Positions 33,387 to 40,373 of a stretch of 64,000 bases of DNA are shown here, piece after piece. Made by a program: the position numbers and the translations under genes. The notes under the pieces are model-generated. The model had not been told where the DNA came from and made no database searches. It saw only the letters and a program-made list of their open reading frames with translations. Numbering within the stretch: position 1 is the stretch's first letter; every line of letters begins with the position of its first letter. The stretch lies in NCBI RefSeq assembly GCF_900156425.1, contig NZ_FTNO01000005.1:124001-188000 (forward strand). The letters are read 5' to 3'. This DNA comes from Haladaptatus litoreus (GTDB lineage: Archaea > Halobacteriota > Halobacteria > Halobacteriales > Haladaptataceae).

Positions 33387-33641
33387 CTACTCACCTTTCC
33401 AGCGTTTCAGTCCCCACTGTGCTCGCGTGTAGCCGAGCGCGAACAGCACCGTTCCGACCAGCATGAGCGACCCGCCCAGCATCGGGCTTTGAACCGGCGC
33501 ACTCGGGTCGGAGATGGCAACCAGCACCATTCCGGTTATGAGGACGATAAGTCCGGTAAGCGTTATCGGGTCGAAAAACACCAGTCGAAGGTAGTCGCCG
33601 GTAGACCCTTTCGACTTGTCGGAATCGGACACGGTTGACAC
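33387..33641 (-). CDS. Small membrane protein linked to glpF
   Basis: 84 residues with two helices (ITLTGLIVLITGMVLVAISD and LGGSLMLVGTVLFALGYTRA). It starts with GTG at 33641 directly after the glpF stop codon, preceded by an SD-like GGGAGGGAG, which fits translation from the glpKF message. Small proteins of this type are seen beside haloarchaeal glpF, where a role with the facilitator is suspected but unproved. Confidence 0.75.
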   Translation of the reverse strand: MSTVSDSDKSKGSTGDYLRLVFFDPITLTGLIVLITGMVLVAISDPSAPVQSPMLGGSLMLVGTVLFALGYTRAQWGLKRWKGE

Positions 33642-34556
33642 CTAACTCCCTCCCGCCGGTCGTTCTTGTTCTTCGTCGTGAACTGCCGGTTCTTCGGGCT
33701 CGATGTCCTGTTCTTCGAGTTGCTTGACGTACCGCCGTGTCAGCAGGTCGTACAGACCACCGCCGATGATGCCGCCGACGGTCGTAGACGTGGCCGGGAG
33801 CCACCACCCGCCGCGCGGGCCGGGGAAGGCGATTTCACCCCATCCGGCGAGATAGCCGAAAATTCGCGGGCCGAGGTCGCGGGCGGGATTCAACGCGGCC
33901 ATGCTGACTGGCGCTTCGTACTGCACCAGCGCTGCGACGAGCAATCCGATGAGGGCCGCCGCGATACCGGGTGTCGCTCGCGTTCCCATCGGGTTCCAGT
34001 CGTCCACGAGCGCGAAGATAACGCCAACCAGAATAGCCGTGATGACCACTTCGCTGAAGAACGCTTGCGGGAATGAGACGAGAAACGCCGCTTCCTCAAG
34101 CGTCTGGAAATCGCCGATTTTCACGCCCGCAAATGCCGGGTTCGGGAAGAACGTCCAAAGCGTCATGCCCGTGATGGAACTGCCCGGTTCGCCACGAACC
34201 ACGTTGTTCGCCTGACTGAACTGCTGGTAGTAGCCAGACCACGTCACGAACAACGTCGCTGCGGCTAAAAACGCCCCGACGATTTGCGAGGCGACGTAGC
34301 CCGGAACGTGTTTCCACGGAAAGTCGCGCCAGACGGCGTTCGCAATCGTCACCGCCGGGTTGATGTGACCCTCCGAAACGCCGCCGACCCAGTAGACCGC
34401 GAACATCACCGCGAATCCCCACAGCACGGCGACGCCGAACAGGTCGAACCCGCCCGTCAGTACTGAGACGACGACTGCACCGTCGCCGAGCAGAATGAGA
34501 ATGAAGGTTCCGACGAGTTCGTTGATGTATTTCGCTCGCCAGTACTCTTCTGCCAT
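33642..34556 (-). CDS. glpF: Glycerol facilitator GlpF (aquaglyceroporin)
   Basis: 304 residues from the ATG at 34556, preceded by a strong Shine-Dalgarno GGAGG at 34565-34569 lying across the end of glpK. Two NPA motifs, GHINPAVTIA and MAALNPARDLGP, and six helices identify the aquaporin fold. The longer loop regions and a C-terminal acidic tail are typical of haloarchaeal GlpF. It lets glycerol enter the cell. The start is separated from the glpK stop by one base. Confidence 0.93.
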   Translation of the reverse strand: MAEEYWRAKYINELVGTFILILLGDGAVVVSVLTGGFDLFGVAVLWGFAVMFAVYWVGGVSEGHINPAVTIANAVWRDFPWKHVPGYVASQIVGAFLAAATLFVTWSGYYQQFSQANNVVRGEPGSSITGMTLWTFFPNPAFAGVKIGDFQTLEEAAFLVSFPQAFFSEVVITAILVGVIFALVDDWNPMGTRATPGIAAALIGLLVAALVQYEAPVSMAALNPARDLGPRIFGYLAGWGEIAFPGPRGGWWLPATSTTVGGIIGGGLYDLLTRRYVKQLEEQDIEPEEPAVHDEEQERPAGGS

Positions 34557-34557
34557 C

Positions 34558-36096
34558 TCATCCACCTCCTTCCTGCGCCCAGTCGAGAGAACGCTCCACG
34601 GCATCGACCCAGCGCTCGTGTTTCCTGTCCGCTTCCTCGCTCGCCATCGAGGCTTCGAACTCGCGGTCAACCTGCCAGTTGTCCCGAAGGTCGTCCACCG
34701 AATCCCAGTAGCCAACCGCGAGTCCGGCGGCGTAGGCCGACCCGAGCGCCGTCGTCTCGTCTACGACCGGGCGAACGATGTCCGCCCCCAAAATGTCGGC
34801 TTGGAGTTGACAGAGGAAGTTGTTCTTCACCGCGCCGCCATCGACTTTCAGCGATTCGACTTCGATACCGCTGTCGGCCTCCATCGCGTCGGCCACGTCG
34901 CGCGTCTGGTACGCGATGCTTTCGAGCGTGGCCCGAACGATGTGTTCTTTCCGGGTTCCGCGAGTCATCCCGACGACGATTCCGCGAGCGCGCTGGTTCC
35001 AGTGTGGTGCGCCCAGTCCAGTGAATGCGGGCACCATGTACACCCCATCCGTCGAATCGACGCTTCTAGCCATCGACTCGGTTTCCGCCGCGTCGTCGAT
35101 GAATCCGACATCGACCAGCCATTCGATTGCCGCGCCCGTGACGAAAATCGAGCCTTCGAGCGCGTACTGTACCGGTTGTCCGGAACGCTGGAAGCCGACC
35201 GTCGTGAGCAAGCCGTGCTCGCTCTCGACTGCTTCCTCGCCCGTGTTGAGCAGGAAGAAACTGCCCGTCCCGTAGGTGTTTTTCGCGTCCCCTTCATCGA
35301 AGCAGGTCTGCCCGAACAGGGCGGCCTGCTGGTCGCCGAAGGCACCCGCGACGGGCACTTCCGCACCGAGGAATCCCTCCGAATCGGTCGAACCATACGT
35401 CTCGTCGTCGCTGGATGGCCGAACCTCCGGAAGCATCTCTCTCGGAACGTCGAACTCCTCGCAGAGTTCGGCGTCCCAGTCCATCTCGTGGATGTCGAAC
35501 AGCATCGTCCGCGAGGCGTTCGTCACGTCCGTGATGTGTTCGCCCGTCAGGTTGTAAATCAGCCACGAGTCGATGGTGCCGAACAGGATTTCGCCCTCCT
35601 CCGCCCGTTCACGGATGTCCTGCGGCCGGGCGCGCTGGAGTTTTATCGGGTCGGCGTTGTCCAGCAACCACTCGGCTTTCGTCGCCGAGAAGTAGGCGTC
35701 CGGTTCGAGGCCGGTTTTCGACCGAACCATCTCGACTTTGTCCTCGTCCTCGATTTGCTCCACTCGGTCCGTGGTTCGGCGGTCTTGCCAAACGATGGCA
35801 TTGTGTACCGGTCTCCCCGAATCTTTGTCCCACAACAGCGTCGTCTCACGCTGGTTCGTGATGCCGATTGCCTCCAACTGGTCAGCGGAAACGGTGGCGT
35901 CGGAAAGCGCAGTCGTGACTACATTTTGTGTGTTCTCCCAGATTTCGAGCGGGTCGTGTTCGACCCATCCCGGTTCCGGATAGTTCTGTTCGTGCTTCTC
36001 GTAGGCGCTGGCGACGACCCGACCGTCGTGGTCGAACAGCATGAACCGCGTGCCGGTCGTTCCTTGGTCTATCGCGCCGACGTATGTGTCCGTCAT
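34558..36096 (-). CDS. glpK: Glycerol kinase
   Basis: 512 residues from the ATG at 36096 (MTDTYVGAIDQGTTGTRFML). Motifs: the FGGY-family DQGTTGTR phosphate loop; WQDRRT; IDSWLIYNLTGEH; MYMVPAFTGL-type segment reading VYMVPAFTGLGAPHWNQRAR; and SGIEVESLKVDGGAVKNNFL. It phosphorylates glycerol to sn-glycerol 3-phosphate. It is the first gene of glpK-glpF-small membrane protein. No glycerol-3-phosphate dehydrogenase is within the window. Confidence 0.96.
   Translation of the reverse strand: MTDTYVGAIDQGTTGTRFMLFDHDGRVVASAYEKHEQNYPEPGWVEHDPLEIWENTQNVVTTALSDATVSADQLEAIGITNQRETTLLWDKDSGRPVHNAIVWQDRRTTDRVEQIEDEDKVEMVRSKTGLEPDAYFSATKAEWLLDNADPIKLQRARPQDIRERAEEGEILFGTIDSWLIYNLTGEHITDVTNASRTMLFDIHEMDWDAELCEEFDVPREMLPEVRPSSDDETYGSTDSEGFLGAEVPVAGAFGDQQAALFGQTCFDEGDAKNTYGTGSFFLLNTGEEAVESEHGLLTTVGFQRSGQPVQYALEGSIFVTGAAIEWLVDVGFIDDAAETESMARSVDSTDGVYMVPAFTGLGAPHWNQRARGIVVGMTRGTRKEHIVRATLESIAYQTRDVADAMEADSGIEVESLKVDGGAVKNNFLCQLQADILGADIVRPVVDETTALGSAYAAGLAVGYWDSVDDLRDNWQVDREFEASMASEEADRKHERWVDAVERSLDWAQEGGG
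34562..34569 (-). promoter_or_regulatory. Shine-Dalgarno site deciding the glpF start
   Basis: The minus strand reads GGAGGTGG about 6-12 bases before the ATG at 34556. It lies inside the last codons of glpK. It rules out the long upstream in-frame extension and shows the facilitator is translated from a polycistronic message. Confidence 0.8.
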
Positions 36097-36194
36097 TGTT
36101 CCCCCATTCAGTGTGCCGGTTTCTCCCCCACCCCGCACACCTCGTCAAACACACGGCACGAAGAATAATTAGTTTTCCCACCGATTTCGCCGGA

Positions 36195-37160
36195 TTAGCT
36201 CGCGTCGGCGATTCGGTCGTACTGTTCCGCCGAAAGCTCAATATCGGCGGCACCGACGTTTTCTTCCAACTGCTCCGTCGTTCGTGCCCCGACGATTGGA
36301 ATGCAGGAAAAGTCGCGCTGTTGAATGAGCCATCGAAGTGAAACCTGTGCGGGTGTCGCATCGAGGTCGTCCGCGATGGATTGAATTTCGTCCAACACCT
36401 GCCAGCCGTCTTCCGACATGTAATAATCCTCGAATCGGTCGGTTAGGTCGCCACGAGAGCCTTCCGGAACCTCGCCGTCGCGCTCGTATTTTCCGGTCAG
36501 GAACCCGCCCGCCAGTGGAGAATACGGGCAGACCGCGATGTCTTGGTCGGCACAGACATCGAGATAGTCCTGTACGTCACCACCCGCTGCGGCGTGGTAC
36601 ATCGGTTGGGTAACGTCGAACCGCGCCACATCGTTCACGTCGCTCTCCCAGAGCGCCTTGGTCAACTGCCACGCCGCCATCGAACTGGCGCCCAAATAGT
36701 TCACCTTTCCGTCCTCCACGAGGCCGTTCAGGGTCGAAAGCGTCTCCTCGATTGGCGTTTCCTCGTCCCAGCGGTGGATGTAGTACAAATCGAGATAGTC
36801 GGTTCCGAGTCGGTCGAGCGTTTCTTGAATCTGCTTTCGAATGTGTTTGCGCGAGAGGCCGCGTCCGTTCGGGTTGTCGCTGTCGAACGAGAAGTAGACT
36901 TTCGAGGCGATGACGAAGTCCTCGCGGTCGTAGTCCGCGAGCCAATCGCCTATCCACTCCTCGCTGGTTCCGTTCGGGTCGCCGTAGACATTTGCCGTGT
37001 CGATGAAATTAATGCCGTTCTCCCACGCCGTATCGAGCAAATCGTGGGCTGTCTTGCGGTCGGTTTCGACCGTGCCGTTGGATTCCTTGGCGAATCGCCA
37101 CGTACCGAAACAGAGTTCCGAGACTTTCGTACCGGTTGCACCGAGTGTTCTGTACTCCAT
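36195..37160 (-). CDS. Aldo/keto reductase (potassium-channel beta-subunit-like)
   Basis: 321 residues. The TIM-barrel catalytic set is visible: Asp and Tyr in NFIDTANVYGDPNGTSEEWI, Lys in VIASKVYF, His in YIHRWDEETP. NADPH-binding residues occur in ARTTEQLEENVGAA. It reduces aldehydes or ketones; the true substrate is unknown. It lies upstream of glpK on the same strand with 98 bases between, so it may use glycerol-derived aldehydes, but this is speculative. Confidence 0.9.
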   Translation of the reverse strand: MEYRTLGATGTKVSELCFGTWRFAKESNGTVETDRKTAHDLLDTAWENGINFIDTANVYGDPNGTSEEWIGDWLADYDREDFVIASKVYFSFDSDNPNGRGLSRKHIRKQIQETLDRLGTDYLDLYYIHRWDEETPIEETLSTLNGLVEDGKVNYLGASSMAAWQLTKALWESDVNDVARFDVTQPMYHAAAGGDVQDYLDVCADQDIAVCPYSPLAGGFLTGKYERDGEVPEGSRGDLTDRFEDYYMSEDGWQVLDEIQSIADDLDATPAQVSLRWLIQQRDFSCIPIVGARTTEQLEENVGAADIELSAEQYDRIADAS

Positions 37161-37246
37161 GCACGGGAGTCGTCGGGAAGGGAGGTAAAAGTCGGGAAAG
37201 CGGTGAGATGCGGAGTCTGCGTTCTCCGGCTTTTTGACTGTCGCGT

Positions 37247-38233
37247 TTACCCTGAATATTCCTCCCGAAGCACCACGTCACCACTCTCATTCCGGACGAT
37301 AATCGTATCCCCGCCGTTGTTCCAAACCGCACTATCAGACCCCCAGTACAGTTCCGCCGCCGAATCCGACCCACTCCCGGTGTAGAGCGTGACGGTCGCG
37401 CCCGATTCCAGCGAAATGCCGGACGGAACGCGGTAGGTGTGGCCGGAGTCGTCCGAAATCGACCACCCGGAAATGTCGAGTGCGTCGGTTCCGCCGTTTC
37501 GCAGGACGATGTACTCGTCGTTCAGATTCTCGTGGTCGTTCCCCTCGGCATCGGCGTGAATCTGGGCGATGGTGAAGTCGGTTTTGCCACCCGTGTTTTC
37601 CGTAGTTCGAGAACTACCAGAACCATCTCGGCACTCCCACAACCCGACGTTTCCCTGCTGAGCCTCCGATTCAGCAGAGTAGAATCGCTCGCGCTGTTCG
37701 AACTCGCTGTCGTAGACGCGGGCGTAGCCCTGCTTTACCAACTGATAGTTGAACGACTTCCCGTCGTCGTGGATGTACACCAGCAGTCGGTCGTACCTAT
37801 CACGCGGGCCTTCGTTCGGGTCGAAAGAAATCGTCACCTGTTCGTCCGCGAGTTCGCTTCGAGCGAACTCACTCGCTTTGTGGCCCCAATCGCGCAGGCA
37901 TGTCGCTCCGGATTCGTCGTTCGAGACGCCTTCGAACTCTTCGGGGTCGTTTGCGGTGTGCACCTCGGGCGTGTCCACGCCGAGCAGTCGGGCCGTCTCC
38001 TGTGTTCCGTTTCGGTATTCGAACTCCACCGTGTCGCCGTCTACGATTCTCGTGATTGTGACAGTCCACGCTTCGCCTGTTGTTTCTCCGGCAATCGTTT
38101 CTCCGGCGCCCGCTTCGTCCGTTTCGTCTGCGGGAGTGTTCGTCTGCGTCGTCGGAGACGGTACAGACGAACAGCCTGCGAGGACGACTGCCGAGACGAC
38201 TACCAAGACCAGAAGCGACGACTTGACAGACAC
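37247..38233 (-). CDS. Secreted thermonuclease-like protein with lamin-tail domain
   Basis: 328 residues. Signal peptide with lipobox VVLAGC near residue 21, so lipid-anchored outside. A Thr/Pro linker is followed by a staphylococcal-nuclease fold (about 50-205): IVDGDTVEF, RLLGVDTPEVH with the catalytic Arg, GPRDRYDRLLVYIHDDG with Asp/Arg, and a QGYARVYD segment. The last ~110 residues are a lamin-tail domain (EYIVLRNGGTDALDISGWSI). The nuclease probably cuts extracellular DNA or RNA, which can supply phosphorus and nucleotides; the lamin-tail domain may bind DNA or the cell surface. Confidence 0.9.
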   Translation of the reverse strand: MSVKSSLLVLVVVSAVVLAGCSSVPSPTTQTNTPADETDEAGAGETIAGETTGEAWTVTITRIVDGDTVEFEYRNGTQETARLLGVDTPEVHTANDPEEFEGVSNDESGATCLRDWGHKASEFARSELADEQVTISFDPNEGPRDRYDRLLVYIHDDGKSFNYQLVKQGYARVYDSEFEQRERFYSAESEAQQGNVGLWECRDGSGSSRTTENTGGKTDFTIAQIHADAEGNDHENLNDEYIVLRNGGTDALDISGWSISDDSGHTYRVPSGISLESGATVTLYTGSGSDSAAELYWGSDSAVWNNGGDTIIVRNESGDVVLREEYSG

Positions 38234-38326
38234 GATGTTGAAACGGTGCTGTTCCCGATTAAATCTATGTCTTCGTGCGTTTTTCCCCGAGAATCATTTA
38301 TCTGATTGCACGGCGTTACTGCTTCT

Positions 38327-38557
38327 ATGCGTTCCATTCGCATCGAGCGCGCCATCAGTCGCGCTCGTCACGCCGCAATCGGCGGGGCAATCGGTGGTGG
38401 ACTCGGCGGACTAATCAACAGCAGAGCGGCGAGCACCGGCGGTGCCATCGGCGCGTTCGTCGGCGCAGTAATCGGGGAGAAACGTCCGGTCGCACGCGCC
38501 AAATTCGAAATCGCCAAAGAACGAGGGCAACAGCGCGTCGAACGAGTTCGGCGGTAG
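38327..38557 (+). CDS. Small glycine-zipper protein
   Basis: 76 residues from the ATG at 38327, which has TATA-like CATTTATC about 27 bases upstream, so leaderless; an in-frame TTG at 38306 would add seven residues. The middle is a glycine zipper (HAAIGGAIGGGLGGL and STGGAIGAFVGAVIG), which often packs helices in membranes, between basic ends (RSIRIERAISRARH, ERGQQRVERVRR). No known family recognised. The stop codon lies at the tip of a strong hairpin. Confidence 0.65.
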   Translation: MRSIRIERAISRARHAAIGGAIGGGLGGLINSRAASTGGAIGAFVGAVIGEKRPVARAKFEIAKERGQQRVERVRR

Positions 38558-38570
38558 ACCGCCGAACTCG
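38543..38570. terminator. Hairpin over the stop codon between convergent genes
   Basis: Arms 38543-38555 (CGAGTTCGGCGGT) and 38558-38570 pair perfectly (13 bp) around AG; the TAG stop of the glycine-zipper gene falls at the loop. It lies before the convergent DoxX gene end at 38621, so it can serve both transcripts. Confidence 0.6.
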
Positions 38571-38620
38571 GTGGGCAAGGTTGCTGAAAGACGCCGTTAG
38601 AGGCTCTGAGAGTCGAAAAT

Positions 38621-39034
38621 TCAGTTCTTTTTCTCGCCGATACCGAGGAACGCGAGTGCCGCACCCGCGAGCGCGACGTTTTTCAGGAAGTGATTTTTCT
38701 CGTTCTGGCGCTCTTGGCCGTCGTGGCTCCAGAAGTCGTGTATCGTCGGGGTGACGCCCGCGAAGAACGCGACGATAGAACTGGCCGCGAGGGCGGGGAA
38801 GCGCCAGATGCTGATACCGACCCCGCCGAGAAGTAGCAGTCCGTGCGAGGAGACGACCGACTCTTCCGGCATCGGGATTCCCTTCGATTCGGCGTACGCA
38901 GTTTGGGCTTCGATATTCCGAAGCCCGGAGATTGCAGTGAACACGATAACGCCGCCGTACAGCAGTCTGGCGACCCTGAACGCGGTCGATTTTGAAACGT
39001 CATTCTCGGATGTGTCGTCAGTTGCTTCGCACAT
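38621..39034 (-). CDS. DoxX family membrane protein
   Basis: 137 residues from the ATG at 39034; an ATG two codons upstream (39040) is the alternative. About four helices: RVARLLYGGVIVFTAISGLR, SSHGLLLLGGVGISIWRFPA, ALAASSIVAFFAGVTPTIHD and NVALAGAALAFLGIG. The HDFW motif with a following acidic stretch and the order of helices match DoxX/DoxD-type quinol-oxidase-associated proteins. Function is probably in the membrane redox system. Confidence 0.85.
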   Translation of the reverse strand: MCEATDDTSENDVSKSTAFRVARLLYGGVIVFTAISGLRNIEAQTAYAESKGIPMPEESVVSSHGLLLLGGVGISIWRFPALAASSIVAFFAGVTPTIHDFWSHDGQERQNEKNHFLKNVALAGAALAFLGIGEKKN

Positions 39035-39140
39035 ACTCACACGGAGTACACAAACCCAGTTATAAACGATGGCTGCATGATTCGGTTACGCTCGTGTCCC
39101 TTGCAGACACAGGTGTTACCGCGATTTTCCCCGTGAGAGA

Positions 39141-39749
39141 TTACTTCCACTTGATGGAACAGCCGCGCGAGGGCAGGAACTCCAACGCCACGTCCTCGCC
39201 CGCCAGCACGGACTCGATTGCGTCGTGGATGTGGAACTCGGTGGGTTCGTCGTCCGGATTGAGTGCGTCGTCCAATCGTCCGTGATAGGCGAGGGTGAAC
39301 TCGTCGTCTCGCGGCTCGTCACCGCTCGACCGTTCCGAGGCGCGTTGCGCCTCGTGCCCTTCGTTACGAAGGAGGAACGGGTCGGGCGTACAGACCGCGC
39401 CGTAGGCCTTGGCCACTTCCTGCGTCTCGTCGTGAAGGTAGGCGTCGTACTGAATTTCACCGTCCTCGACCCACTCCTGCATGGCTTCGAAGGAGTCGTC
39501 CGGATACTCCTCGGCGTCGTTCGAATTCACGCCGACGACGGCCACATCGCCGTACTCCGCCGCGATGTCGTTCAGCAGGTCGAACTTTGCCTGCGCGTAG
39601 GGACAGTGATTGCAGGTGAACACCAGCAGGACTGCCTCGTACTCCGCAAAATCGCCGAGGGTGTAGGTTTCCTCGTCGGTGCCGCGAAGTTCGAAGTTCG
39701 GCACCGGGTCGTCGCGCTCGATTTCGGCCTCGGACTCTTTCATCACCAT
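39141..39749 (-). CDS. Thioredoxin-like thiol oxidoreductase (AhpC/TSA family)
   Basis: 202 residues. The redox motif is VFTCNHCPYAQAK (CxxC, near residues 50-53) after a short N-terminal strand region. A long central segment (NSNDAEEYPDDSFEAMQEWV) and TQEVAKAYGAVCTPDPFLL with a cis-Pro fit the peroxiredoxin-like redoxins. A non-conserved insertion (EAQRASERSSGDEPRDDE) interrupts the C-terminal part and contains a 7-bp-arm inverted repeat. It is a probable peroxide or disulfide reductase without a clear partner. Confidence 0.87.
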   Translation of the reverse strand: MVMKESEAEIERDDPVPNFELRGTDEETYTLGDFAEYEAVLLVFTCNHCPYAQAKFDLLNDIAAEYGDVAVVGVNSNDAEEYPDDSFEAMQEWVEDGEIQYDAYLHDETQEVAKAYGAVCTPDPFLLRNEGHEAQRASERSSGDEPRDDEFTLAYHGRLDDALNPDDEPTEFHIHDAIESVLAGEDVALEFLPSRGCSIKWK

Positions 39750-39822
39750 GTCAAGGGATTGCTCACCGAGCCTAAAAATACGTTTTCCCCGGTTCGGCCT
39801 TTTTCACCGACTTCGAACGCGA

Positions 39823-40275
39823 TTATTCGACTTCGATTTCGACGACGTCGTCCCTGTTTTCGAACCCGTCGCCCCACGGTTCCTCGGCGAGGTCGGAAAG
39901 CACCAGTTCGAGGTTGCGCTTGTTCGCCTTCCACACCGCGTCCACGATGCCGCCAACTATCGGAATCGTCCCGCCGACCACGTCGATTGCGATGTTCGCA
40001 ATCATTCGTAGCAACGTGGTGAACGAGACGCCCAACCACGCCGCTTCGACGACGATGTACAGCGAGAGTCCGGCGCTGATGACGTCGCCGACCCCCGGAA
40101 GCGCGCCGAGAATCGGGTCGATTCCGACGCGGAAGTCGGTTCCGGGGACGCGAACGAGGTCGTCGAACACTCTCGCGACGGTTCGCATCCGCTCGATTGC
40201 GGCCCGGTTGACCGTCTCCGGCAGTTCGCCGTCGAAGTCGAACTCGTCCGCTAAATCGTCTCTGTCGGTGTTCAT
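39823..40275 (-). CDS. DUF4112 family protein
   Basis: 150 residues. The conserved core is the DUF4112 pattern: FDDLVRVPGTDFRVGIDPIL, GALPGVGDVISAGLSLYIVV and MIANIAIDVVGGTIPIVGGI, containing two membrane-like helices. The C-terminus is charged (FENRDDVVEIEVE). The family is found widely in bacteria and archaea with no known function. Confidence 0.85.
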   Translation of the reverse strand: MNTDRDDLADEFDFDGELPETVNRAAIERMRTVARVFDDLVRVPGTDFRVGIDPILGALPGVGDVISAGLSLYIVVEAAWLGVSFTTLLRMIANIAIDVVGGTIPIVGGIVDAVWKANKRNLELVLSDLAEEPWGDGFENRDDVVEIEVE

Positions 40276-40373
40276 GCTGGTTACTGTTTCCGAGATACAA
40301 TAAATCCGGTGGCGGATACGTTTCGAATCTCACGACACACGAACTTATACGAGATGCTCCGAAACATAGTGGC

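Noticed and set aside
34495..36168. A 557-codon plus-strand open frame opposite glycerol kinase
   Set aside because: Shadow of glpK; no domain, no promoter and composition typical of antisense reading.
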